Positions 15,884-23,545 of a DNA stretch of 32,674 nucleotides are shown one piece after another. Below the pieces are notes generated by a model, which was not told the origin of the DNA, ran no database searches, and saw only the letters and a program-made list of their open reading frames with translations. Numbering within the stretch: position 1 is the stretch's first letter; every line of letters starts with the position of its first letter. Made by a program: the position numbers and the translations under genes. This DNA is from Anaerolineales bacterium (GTDB taxonomy: Bacteria; Chloroflexota; Anaerolineae; Epilineales; JAANWY01), in assembly GCA_018263655.1 (NCBI GenBank), contig JAANWY010000334.1, positions 1 to 32,674 on the forward strand. Reading direction: 5' to 3'.

Positions 15884-16774
15884 ATGAAACCACCGCCCTT
15901 CGAATACTTCGCTCCAACCACTATCGAAGAAGCGCTCGATCTGCTGGACGAGCACGGATGGGACGCCAAGCCGCTGGCCGGCGGCCAGAGCCTGATTCCG
16001 ACACTTAACTTCCGCTTAGCTCAGCCGGCCGTCCTCGTCGACCTGAACAACATTTCGGATCTGTTCTACGTTCGCCCCGGGATCAACGGCAGCGTCCGCA
16101 TCGGAGCGATGGCGCGTCATTCCCAGGTAGAGCGCGATGCGCTGATCGCCGAACGCGTGCCGCTGGTGCACGAGGCGATACCGCTGATCGCACACGCACA
16201 GATTCGCAATCGGGGCACGTTCGGTGGTAGTTTGGCACACAACGATCCAGCGGCGGAATTGCCGGCAGTCACACTGGCCCTGGACGGCCGGCTGCGGGTG
16301 CGGAGTCTGTCGCGGGAGCGCTGGGTGCCGGCTGGGGAGTTCTTTCTCGGCCTCTTCGCCACCGCGCTGGAGCCGGACGAGCTGCTGGTGGAAGTCGAGG
16401 TGCCGGCGCTCCCACCCCGCAGCGGCTGGGCGATCCGCGAGATGGCCCGCCGGCCGGGCGACTTCGCCCTCCTCGGCGTGACGGCCGTGATCACGTTGGA
16501 TGATGAGAATGAGTGTCAAGCGGCGCGCCTCGTCTTCTTCAGCACCGGCGGCGAGGATCCGACTGATGCACGTCAAGCCGCCGAAGTGCTCATCGGCGAG
16601 GCGCCGACGCCAGACGTCATTCGGGCCACAGCCGAGACGGCGGCCAGCGAAGACATCGATCCGACGGGCGACATTCACGCCTCGGCCGAGTACCGCCGGC
16701 ACCTGGCGAAGGTGTTGGCATGCCAGGCGTTGGAACAGGCACTGGAGCGAGTGACCACGGGCGCTCTGTACTAA
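15884..16774 (+). CDS. Molybdenum hydroxylase FAD-binding subunit (CoxM/XdhB-like)
   Basis: Medium subunit (296 aa) of a xanthine dehydrogenase-family enzyme. It carries electrons from the 2Fe-2S clusters to FAD. The FAD motifs are PLAGGQSLIPTLNFRL (about 31-46) and RNRGTFGGSLAHNDPAAELP (about 107-126), and the C-terminal domain is normal in length. A purine-rich AAGAGAGAG lies before the ATG at 15884. The 2Fe-2S and Mo subunit genes follow but are separated from it by a truncated Uma2 gene whose frame begins at this gene's stop codon. With BMP-type uptake genes nearby, a purine or other N-heterocycle is the likely substrate class (inference). Confidence 0.93.
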   Translation: MKPPPFEYFAPTTIEEALDLLDEHGWDAKPLAGGQSLIPTLNFRLAQPAVLVDLNNISDLFYVRPGINGSVRIGAMARHSQVERDALIAERVPLVHEAIPLIAHAQIRNRGTFGGSLAHNDPAAELPAVTLALDGRLRVRSLSRERWVPAGEFFLGLFATALEPDELLVEVEVPALPPRSGWAIREMARRPGDFALLGVTAVITLDDENECQAARLVFFSTGGEDPTDARQAAEVLIGEAPTPDVIRATAETAASEDIDPTGDIHASAEYRRHLAKVLACQALEQALERVTTGALY

Positions 16775-16776
16775 GG

Positions 16777-17280
16777 TTCTTTGTCCAATCCTTCCAGTTG
16801 GGTAAAATTCTGACGGCGCCGTACGAGATGAAAATCGACCCACCCACTGGCCCGGCACGAGAACCTGATATTCTGTTCATCGCTAGCGAAAACCTTGACC
16901 GCATCACCGAAAATAAGCTGGAGGGGCCGGCTGACTTGATCGTCGAAATCATCTCCGATGACAGCGTAACGCGTGATCGGGCTACCAAGTTCTACGAGTA
17001 TCAGGGCGCCGGCGTACGCGAATACTGGATTATCGATCCCCGCCCCGGTAAGCACGAGGCTGATTTCTGGATCCTCGATGACGACGGTCAATACCGCCAG
17101 GTGCCTGTCGACGACGATGGCATCTATCGTTCTGAGGTCGTCTCTGGCTTCTGGCTCCGCGTGGATTGGTTATGGGCCGAAGGACTGCCGGACCCCCAAC
17201 TGACCTTTGCTGAGATCGCCGATTTTCCACCCGACGCGGTGGATACGTTGCGAGAAATCGCTGCCAGGTATCAGACATAG
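16777..17280 (+). pseudogene. 5'-truncated Uma2-family (DUF820) endonuclease remnant
   Basis: The frame entering from inside the FAD-subunit gene gives, right after that gene's stop, RFFVQSFQLGKILTAPYEMK and then REPDILFIASENLDRI, DLIVEIISDDSVTRDRATKF and GVREYWIIDP. This is the typical core of Uma2 PD-(D/E)XK proteins (Asp of EPD, Glu of VEIIS). The normal first ~60 residues are absent and no ribosome binding site is seen at the junction. It is most likely a fragment inserted between two subunit genes of one enzyme. The downstream part is intact, so a short protein from an internal ATG (16828) is possible but unlikely to be active. Confidence 0.7.
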
Positions 17281-17397
17281 AGGACTGACCCGCCCGTTGG
17301 AATCAGCTCTATCGGTTCGGGTGTGGCCAAAATCTGTGAGTAGTAACGGTTTCAACGCCAAAGGGAAAAAGTAACACACCATGATGATTGCGTCGAC

Positions 17398-17480
17398 GGC
17401 CCTCTCCCCCCTAGCCCCCCTCTCCCAACCCTGGGCGAGGGGGGAACGAAGCTCCCCTCCCCTAAATTTTGGGGAGGGGG
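17398..17480. repeat. C/G-rich dispersed repeat with hairpin upstream of the 2Fe-2S subunit gene
   Basis: CCCTCTCCCCCCTAGCCCCC-type sequence is followed by CCCAACCCTGGGCGAGGGG and then CCCCTCCCC (17454-17462) pairing with GGGGAGGGG (17471-17479) around TAAATTTT. Related sequence interrupts the allH reading frame at 23953-23982. Together with the Uma2 remnant it fills the 757-bp space between two subunit genes that are normally adjacent. Confidence 0.6.
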
Positions 17481-17520
17481 TGTCTACTACGCAGACCTGG
17501 GGGGTGGGGGCCAGCCCACA

Positions 17521-17525
17521 GGAGG
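17521..17525 (+). promoter_or_regulatory. Ribosome binding site selecting a TTG start
   Basis: GGAGG at 17521-17525 with 6 bp to TTG at 17532. This start gives a protein beginning at the ferredoxin-like beta strand (LFTVTVTVNG), as expected for the family. Upstream in-frame starts lie in repeat DNA. Confidence 0.65.
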
Positions 17526-17531
17526 CCCAAT

Positions 17532-18044
17532 TTGGAGAATCTGTTTACAGTTACCGTTACAGTCAACGGCCGGCAATACGAACGAGCCATTGAGCCCCGA
17601 TTGTTGCTGAGCGATTTCCTGCGCCACGAACTCGGGCTCACGGGTACGCACGTTGGCTGCGAACACGGCGTATGTGGCGCCTGCACCATCCTCTTCGACG
17701 GCCAGCCAGTCCGCTCCTGTATCATGCTCGCCGTGCAAGCCAACGGCCACGAGATCCAAACCGTCGAGAATCTGGCGCTGGACGCAAAGCCCGAAAACCT
17801 GCACCCCCTGCAAGTCGGATTCTGGGAGGCTCACGGTTTGCAGTGCGGCTTCTGCACCCCGGGCTTCTTGATGACTCTCCTACCGTTTCTGGAGGAACAT
17901 CCCGATCCCTCGGAGGAGGAAATTCGTGAAGCGATCTCGGGGAACCTCTGTCGGTGCACTGGATATCAGAACATCGTCGACGCGGTGAAGCTGGCGGCCG
18001 GCAAGATGCAAGAGACCCAAGCAGGACCGGGAGGTGCAGCATGA
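17532..18044 (+). CDS. Molybdenum hydroxylase 2Fe-2S subunit (CoxS/XdhC-type)
   Basis: Small iron-sulfur subunit of 170 aa. The N-terminal ferredoxin-like domain binds one cluster through Cys43, Cys48, Cys51 and Cys63 (GCEHGVCGACTILFDG ... SC). The C-terminal helical domain binds the second through Cys105, Cys108, Cys140 and Cys142 (QCGFCTPG, NLCRCTGY). The length is standard. TTG at 17532 with GGAGG at 17521-17525 is the best start. The stop overlaps the large-subunit ATG (ATGA at 18041-18044), so synthesis of the two subunits is coupled. Confidence 0.94.
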   Translation: MENLFTVTVTVNGRQYERAIEPRLLLSDFLRHELGLTGTHVGCEHGVCGACTILFDGQPVRSCIMLAVQANGHEIQTVENLALDAKPENLHPLQVGFWEAHGLQCGFCTPGFLMTLLPFLEEHPDPSEEEIREAISGNLCRCTGYQNIVDAVKLAAGKMQETQAGPGGAA

Positions 18045-20389
18045 CGACGCGCTACCTCGGCAAACCCATCAAGCGCAACGAGGATCCGCAACTACTGACC
18101 GGACAGGCCCAATTTGTGGATGATGTCGATCTGCCGGAGATGCTCCACGTGGCCTTCAAACGCAGCGACTACGCTCATGCCAGGATCGTGAGTGTGGACG
18201 TGGAAGCGGCGAAGGCCATGCCGGGCGTGATTGCGGTCTACGTAGCCGAGGATTTGGGCGATTACTGGCAGCCATCGCCGTTGCTGGTGCCTCCACCGCC
18301 GGCCCAGCACGTCGTCTTCAACGAACGCACAGCCGGCCAACTCGCCAAGGACAAAGTCCGCCTCGTCGGCGAGCCCATCGCCATGGTCATAGCGAGGAGC
18401 CGCTATCTCGCCGAAGACGCTGCTGAGACGATCTTCGTCCAATACGAGCCACTCGATCCGGTGATGGATTTGGAAGCTGCTCTTGCTGAAGATTCGGCGC
18501 TGGTGCACGAAGGTGTCGGCTCGAATGTGGCGGCGCACGTGATCCAGGAGAAAGGCAGCTACGAAACGGCGCGCGCCGAGGCCGATGTCGTCGTTTCGCG
18601 GCGTATGCTCTACGACCGAGGCGCCTCCGCGCCGATGGAGACGCGGGGCGTCGTGGCTCACTACGACGCGCTGTCCCAGGAGCTCGTCGTGTGGGATTCT
18701 ACGCAAGCCCCCATCCCCATTCGCAATGGTCTGGCGAGCATGTTGGGCCTCTCCGAGCGGCAGGTGCGTGTGATCGCGCCCTTCGTCGGCGGTGGCTTCG
18801 GGCCGAAGATCATGATGTTCTACCCCGAGGAAACACTGATCCCGTGGGCCGCTATACGGTTGGAGCGCCCGGTCAAGTGGATCGAGGATCGGCGGGAGCA
18901 CTTCTATGCCACGACGCAGGAGCGCTCCCAGCTCCACGATTCCGAAATCGCGCTTACTCGGGATGGAAAGATTCTCGGTATGAAAGATGTTTTTCTACAC
19001 GATACCGGCGCCTACATCCCCTACGGTCTAACTGTACCTCTCAATACCCAGTGTACACTCCTCGGCCCGTACGTCGTGCCGCACTACTACTCCGAATTCC
19101 GGGCGATATTCACCAACAAAACGATCGTCACGCCCTACCGCGGCGCCGGCCGGCAGCAGGGGGTGTTCGTCATGGAACGCTTGCTCGATCTGGCGGCGAA
19201 GGAGATGGAGATGGATCCACTGGAACTGCGCCGGCAGAACTTCATCCCGCCGGACCAGTTCCCCTGGAACAACGAAATCATCTATCAGGACTTCTCCGAG
19301 CTGACTTACGACAGCGGCGACTACGAGCCCATCCTGGACAAAGCGATGGACATGATCGGCTGGGAGGACTTTCGCGAGAACGAACAGCCACGCCTCCGCG
19401 CCGAGGGCAAGCACGTCGGCATTGGGCTGGTGATGTACGTCGAAGGCACCGGCATCGGGCCGTACGAGGGTGCGCGCGTCCACGTCGAATCGTCGGGCAA
19501 AGTGACGGTGGTGACGGGCGTCGGGACGCAGGGCCAGGGACACTACACCAGCTTCGCGCAGGTCGTCGCCGAGGCGCTGGGCGTCCCGCCTGAAGACATC
19601 GCTGTGACGACGGGCGATACGGGTCAATTCGATTGGGGGACGGGCACGTTCGCCAGTCGCGGGGCGGTGGTGGCCGGCTCCGCCATCCACGCGGCGGCAG
19701 AGATGGTGCGCGAGAAAGCCATCCAACATGCTGCCGAACATCTAGAGGCCCGCGAAGAAGACATCGAGCTGGCGGACGGGTTTGCACAGGTGCGGGGATC
19801 GCCCGACGCCCGCGTGAGTCTGGCGGAGTTGGCAGCCAATGCCAACCCCTTGCGCGGCGCTGTCCGTCCGGGAACTGAGCCCGGCCTGGAGGCGACGGCC
19901 TATTTCGGTCCCGAGATGGGGGCCACGGCTAACGGCGCCCACGCCATCATCCTGGAAGTCGATCCGGAGACGTTCGATGTCAAGGTTCACCGCTATGTGG
20001 TCGTTCACGACTGCGGCACACTCATCAACCCTCTGATTGTCGCCGGCCAGGTGCACGGCGGTGTGGCCCAAGGTCTGGGTAATGCCTTCTACGAGCAACT
20101 CGTCTACGACGATGCATCCGGGCAGTTGCTGAATGCCTCCTTCATGGACTACCTGCTTCCGACATCGGAGACGGTGCCGCGCGTGGAGGTAGGACACGAG
20201 GAGACGCCTTCGCCGCTCAATCCGCTGGGCGTCAAGGGGGCGGGCGAGGCCGGCGCCATCCCCGTCGGGCCTGCCTTCGCCCAGGCGATTGAGGATGCGC
20301 TGGCTGACACCGATATCGAGATTCTCGAAATCCCGCTTAGCCCGAACCGCCTGTTCGAAATTGTGCGGCGCGCAACGACGGAGACCTGA
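18041..20389 (+). CDS. Molybdenum hydroxylase large (molybdopterin-binding) subunit, form-II CoxL-like
   Basis: Catalytic subunit of 782 aa that binds the molybdenum cofactor and hydroxylates the substrate with water-derived oxygen. It has the N-terminal ald_Xan_dh domain (YLGKPIKRNEDPQLLTG onward), the Mo-binding FVGGGFGPKI motif near 248, and the catalytic Glu736 in VKGAGEAGAIP. The active-site loop reads PYRGAGR (366-371), like the AYRGAGR of 'form II' CoxL-type proteins. True CO dehydrogenase has AYRCSFR with a Cys, so this is not a CO dehydrogenase. The residues after the loop are QQG rather than the more usual PE. Substrate is unknown; an N-heterocycle is likely from the gene context. 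Confidence 0.93.
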   Translation: MTTRYLGKPIKRNEDPQLLTGQAQFVDDVDLPEMLHVAFKRSDYAHARIVSVDVEAAKAMPGVIAVYVAEDLGDYWQPSPLLVPPPPAQHVVFNERTAGQLAKDKVRLVGEPIAMVIARSRYLAEDAAETIFVQYEPLDPVMDLEAALAEDSALVHEGVGSNVAAHVIQEKGSYETARAEADVVVSRRMLYDRGASAPMETRGVVAHYDALSQELVVWDSTQAPIPIRNGLASMLGLSERQVRVIAPFVGGGFGPKIMMFYPEETLIPWAAIRLERPVKWIEDRREHFYATTQERSQLHDSEIALTRDGKILGMKDVFLHDTGAYIPYGLTVPLNTQCTLLGPYVVPHYYSEFRAIFTNKTIVTPYRGAGRQQGVFVMERLLDLAAKEMEMDPLELRRQNFIPPDQFPWNNEIIYQDFSELTYDSGDYEPILDKAMDMIGWEDFRENEQPRLRAEGKHVGIGLVMYVEGTGIGPYEGARVHVESSGKVTVVTGVGTQGQGHYTSFAQVVAEALGVPPEDIAVTTGDTGQFDWGTGTFASRGAVVAGSAIHAAAEMVREKAIQHAAEHLEAREEDIELADGFAQVRGSPDARVSLAELAANANPLRGAVRPGTEPGLEATAYFGPEMGATANGAHAIILEVDPETFDVKVHRYVVVHDCGTLINPLIVAGQVHGGVAQGLGNAFYEQLVYDDASGQLLNASFMDYLLPTSETVPRVEVGHEETPSPLNPLGVKGAGEAGAIPVGPAFAQAIEDALADTDIEILEIPLSPNRLFEIVRRATTET

Positions 20390-20449
20390 CAGGGCATGTG
20401 TAGAGTCAGCAACCGACTTTCTCTTCTTCAGGATCGAGCTGCCGAGTAA

Positions 20450-21592
20450 ATGCGCTCCGTCAGCGTTGTTGGGGTTGGGCAACTGCCTGTCAGGAAGCAG
20501 GCGACGGCGAGTTTGCGTGAGTTGGGGGTGCGAGCCGCGCAGCTCGCACTGGAGGATGCCGGCGTCGATCGAGTGGCTGTGCTGTTTGCCGGCAACATGC
20601 TCTCCGACGAACTGCAGGGCCAGAAACACGTTGCGACCCTGATTGCCAGCGAAGCCGGCTTGCACGGCATCGAAGCGCTGCAGGTACGGGCGGCGACAGC
20701 AACAGGGGCGGCGGCGCTACGGATGGCGTACCTGGCCGTGGCGAGCGGCGACGTGGAACTGGCGCTGGCCGTCGGATTTGAGAAAATGAGTACGGCGCCC
20801 CCTACCAGCGCCCTGGCGAAAGCGATGGATGCCGAACTCGAAGTGCCGACGGGTGCGACGCTGATTTCGCAGAACGCTGACCTGATGCGAGCCTACCTGG
20901 AGCGCTACGATGTCGCCTACGAGAGCTTCGTGAACTTCGCCATCAACGCCCACCGCAACGCCACCATGAATCCCTACGCTCGCTTTCAGAGCGAAATCTC
21001 GGCGAAAGAGGTGTTGGAATCGCGCATCGTCAACGCCCCAATCCGCCTGTTCGACTGCTCCCCAATCTGCGATGGGGCAGCGGCCGTCGTTTTAGCTCCT
21101 ACCGATGCGGCCACTGCATTCACCGATTACCCCGTTCGGGTGCTCACCGGCACTGTCGCGACCGACTGGCTCCGCGTCGAGGACCGGCCCGAGCCGCTGG
21201 CGGTGGAGGCAGCGCGGCTCTCGGCGCAGAAAGCCTACGCGCAAACCGGCCTCACACCAGACGATGTTGACTTCTTTGAAGTGCACGATGCGTTCTCCAT
21301 CATGGCCTGTCTCCTGCTGGAGGCGGCCGGCTTCGCGGAGCAGGGACACGGCTGGCGATTGGCGGCCGAGGGCGAAATCTTCCGTGAGGGCCGGCTTCCC
21401 ATCGCCACGCTGGGTGGGCTAAAAGCCCGCGGCCATCCCATCGGTGCGACCGCCCTGTACCAGACCTGCGAGATTGTGCAGCAATTGACAGGCCAGGCCG
21501 GCACCAACCAACTGGCGCACGCCGAGATCGGGATGCTCCAGAGCGTCGGTGGGGCTGCGGCCACCGTCTTAACCCATCTCTTTGCCGCGTAA
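20450..21592 (+). CDS. Thiolase-family protein lacking the nucleophilic cysteine
   Basis: Protein of 380 aa with the SCP2/archaeal-type thiolase fold. Visible are FAGNMLSDELQGQKH, the helix QVRAATATGAAALRMA (78-93), CSPICDGAAAVVLAP, the catalytic-His block HDAFSI, and LKARGHPIGATALYQ near the C-terminus. Where thiolases have E-A-A-C-A-S-G with the acyl-accepting Cys, this protein has RAATATG, with Thr83 encoded by ACA at 20696-20698. Normal thiolysis or condensation through an acyl-enzyme is therefore not expected. It may be structural, use a different chemistry, or be degenerating. It lies 60 bp after the Mo subunit and 214 bp before the amidase. Confidence 0.85.
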   Translation: MRSVSVVGVGQLPVRKQATASLRELGVRAAQLALEDAGVDRVAVLFAGNMLSDELQGQKHVATLIASEAGLHGIEALQVRAATATGAAALRMAYLAVASGDVELALAVGFEKMSTAPPTSALAKAMDAELEVPTGATLISQNADLMRAYLERYDVAYESFVNFAINAHRNATMNPYARFQSEISAKEVLESRIVNAPIRLFDCSPICDGAAAVVLAPTDAATAFTDYPVRVLTGTVATDWLRVEDRPEPLAVEAARLSAQKAYAQTGLTPDDVDFFEVHDAFSIMACLLLEAAGFAEQGHGWRLAAEGEIFREGRLPIATLGGLKARGHPIGATALYQTCEIVQQLTGQAGTNQLAHAEIGMLQSVGGAAATVLTHLFAA

Positions 21593-21609
21593 GGGGATTC
21601 CAGAATTTA

Positions 21610-21622
21610 CCCCCCCCCCCCC
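21610..21622. repeat. Homopolymer run of 13 C
   Basis: Thirteen consecutive C followed by AAAAACCC, 18 bp after the thiolase stop. Such a tract is prone to slippage and to assembly error. No gene lies in it. Confidence 0.9.
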
Positions 21623-21752
21623 AAAAACCCAAGATTTCTGAGGATAATGGGCCATTTTTGGGAGGTTTATTTCCCCGGAAGTTCCATACCATTCTTCGAT
21701 GCAAGCCAGCAAATCCCCCGCCACTTGTTTTCCCACTCGATGATCCTTGTGA

Positions 21753-21758
21753 TATAAT
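21753..21758 (+). promoter_or_regulatory. Possible -10 box upstream of the amidase gene
   Basis: A perfect TATAAT at 21753-21758, 48 bp before the amidase ATG. The -35 region (TTGTTT at 21725-21730 or TTCCCA at 21730-21735) is weak or badly spaced, so this is tentative. Confidence 0.35.
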
Positions 21759-21806
21759 CTCCTGGTATGCACCCGGATCGCCGAAATCGACAGGAGGGAG
21801 CCATCC

Positions 21807-23120
21807 ATGCTGATCGTTCCAGCCCCGCTGGCTAAACTCGCCGCTGCGCTGCACAGTGGCGAGTTGGAACTGACGAAACATATCGATGAGGTCTGTGATC
21901 GCGTTGAGAGCGTCGACCGGCGTGTGCAAGCGCTGCTGCCTGAGCCGGTGCGCCGCGTGCGCTTGCTGAACGAGGCGCGGCGCCTACAGGAACGCTTCCC
22001 CGATCCCACCGAGCGCCCCCCACTCTACGGTATTCTCGTCGGCGTGAAAGACATCATCCACATCGATGGGTTTCTCACGCGCGCCGGCTCGAACTTGCCG
22101 CCCACAGCGTTGGAAGGGCCTGAGGCGACTGTTGTCACGACGCTCCGGGAAGCCGGCGCGTTGATCCTTGACAAGACTGTCACGACGGAGTTCGCCTGGT
22201 TTGATCCTGGCCCGACCCGTAACCCCCACAACGTACAGCACACGCCAGGTGGGTCAAGCAGTGGTTCGGCAGCAGCAGTGGCGGCCGGGCTTTGCCCCCT
22301 GGCGCTTGGCACGCAGACCATTGGATCGGTGATCCGGCCGGCGGCCTTCTGCGGTATTGTCGGCTTCAAACCCAGCTTCGGGCGCATCCCGACGGATGGC
22401 GTGATCATGTTCTCAGAGTCAGCCGATCATGTTGGGCTGTTCACGCAGGATGTGGCCGGCATGCGGTTAGCGGCCGCCGTCGTCTGCGATGGCTGGAAAG
22501 TGCCAACACGAGATCGGAAGCTTGGGGGCCGGCCGGTGCTGGGTGCTCCGGAAGGTCCGTACCTCGAACAAGCCTCGGAGGAGGGGCTGGCTGCCTTTCG
22601 GGACCAGTTGCAGCGATTGGAAGCCGCCGGCTACACCGTGCGCCGTGTGCCGGCTTTCGACGACATCGAGACCATCAACCAGCAGCATCGGCGCATGATC
22701 GCCGCCGAAGTCGTGCAGGTACACGCCGATTGGTTCGCACGGTACGAGTCACTCTACCGACCACGCACGGCCGCCGTGATCCGCGAAGGGCAGCAGGTTA
22801 GTGCTGATGAGTTGGCGGAGGCCCGGGCTGGCCGTGAGGTGCTGCGATCTGATCTGGAGCAGCGGATGCAGAAGGCGGGTATTGTCATCTGGGTCAGCCC
22901 CGCTGCGCTTGGTCCCGCACCCCGCGGGATCGACGCGACTGGCGATCCCGCCATGAACCTGCCGTGGACCTATGCCGGCTTGCCGACGGTTACGGTACCG
23001 GCCGGCGGCGCTGAGAATGGTCTCCCCCTCGGTCTGCAGTGTACGACGTCTTTCATGACCGATGAGCGGCTCCTGGCCTGGGCGGAGTCAATCGCTGAAA
23101 CCCTCACTGATCGGAGGTAA
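21807..23120 (+). CDS. Amidase-signature family hydrolase
   Basis: Protein of 437 aa with the Ser-cisSer-Lys catalytic triad of amidase-signature enzymes: Lys81 in VGVKDIIHIDG, cis-Ser150 in PGGSSSGSAAAVAAG and nucleophile Ser174 in LGTQTIGSVIRPAAFCG. The two Ser are 24 residues apart, as in the family. It hydrolyses an amide, or a ureido group as in allophanate- or ureido-acid-type relatives, releasing ammonia. Specificity cannot be read from sequence. In this locus a deamidase for an amide acid such as oxamate or malonamate is attractive (inference). AGGAGGGAG at 21791-21799 is a strong ribosome binding site for the ATG at 21807. Confidence 0.9.
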   Translation: MLIVPAPLAKLAAALHSGELELTKHIDEVCDRVESVDRRVQALLPEPVRRVRLLNEARRLQERFPDPTERPPLYGILVGVKDIIHIDGFLTRAGSNLPPTALEGPEATVVTTLREAGALILDKTVTTEFAWFDPGPTRNPHNVQHTPGGSSSGSAAAVAAGLCPLALGTQTIGSVIRPAAFCGIVGFKPSFGRIPTDGVIMFSESADHVGLFTQDVAGMRLAAAVVCDGWKVPTRDRKLGGRPVLGAPEGPYLEQASEEGLAAFRDQLQRLEAAGYTVRRVPAFDDIETINQQHRRMIAAEVVQVHADWFARYESLYRPRTAAVIREGQQVSADELAEARAGREVLRSDLEQRMQKAGIVIWVSPAALGPAPRGIDATGDPAMNLPWTYAGLPTVTVPAGGAENGLPLGLQCTTSFMTDERLLAWAESIAETLTDRR

Positions 23121-23162
23121 GGAAGTCAACAGAACTCCCCAGACATTTCAGTTAGAGTTAGC

Positions 23163-23281
23163 TTGACAATGACACATTACCGCCTATGATGGGCGAAGGT
23201 CTCCTGACCGGGCGAAAAGGGCTCGGTCAGGAGACCTGCGGCGATCAAACAGCGCTGTTTTGCGAAATGTGCCATTGTCAA
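23163..23281. repeat. TTGACAATGTCACATT-family palindromic element, copy B
   Basis: Ends TTGACAATGACACATTACCG and AATGTGCCATTGTCAA. The centre has GGTCTCCTGACCGGGCG and GGGCTCGGTCAGGAGACC as facing arms. The interior orientation (GGGCGAAGG first, GCGATCAAA last) matches copy D and is opposite to copies A and C. It follows the amidase gene by 42 bp. Confidence 0.85.
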
Positions 23282-23292
23282 GTTAGGAATTG

Positions 23293-23344
23293 TGTGAACG
23301 AAATGTTTGAACGAAATGTTTGAACGAAATGTTTGAACGAAATG
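23293..23344. repeat. Four tandem 13-bp repeats
   Basis: Four units of TTTGAACGAAATG, the first reading TGTGAACGAAATG, in direct tandem in the gap between the amidase and allH genes. They could be a slippage product or a set of iterated protein-binding sites. No gene lies here. Confidence 0.9.
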
Positions 23345-23407
23345 ATCGACGACATTCTGGCGGCGCTATAGAGGTTCAGATAATGTTTTTGACTCTGCTT
23401 ACCCGGA

Positions 23408-23492
23408 TGTCATTGCGAGGAGGCACGACGAAGCAATCTCCTGGACTGCGGCAATCCAAGGGATTGCTTCGCACAAAACGCTCGCAATGACA
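23408..23492. repeat. GTCATTGCGAGG-type palindromic intergenic repeat
   Basis: The terminal inverted repeat TGTCATTGCGAG / CTCGCAATGACA encloses an inner pair CGAAGCAATC / GATTGCTTCG. This is a word combination widespread between bacterial genes. It lies 53 bp upstream of the allH GTG. Confidence 0.8.
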
Positions 23493-23545
23493 CGCTGAGT
23501 CAAGATCTTTTTCTGAAAGTCTATACCAGCACAAGGCTGACTGTC

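Noticed and set aside
18691-19593. 300-aa + strand frame within the Mo-subunit gene
   Set aside because: Shifted frame of a well-supported gene; Arg/Gly/Pro-rich composition without any motif.
18041-20389. Aerobic carbon monoxide dehydrogenase large subunit
   Set aside because: The catalytic Cys motif AYRCSFR is absent and replaced by PYRGAGR, so CO oxidation is not supported despite coxG-like and coxMSL-type neighbours.
23293-23344. CRISPR array
   Set aside because: The units are contiguous 13-mers without spacers; this is a simple tandem repeat.
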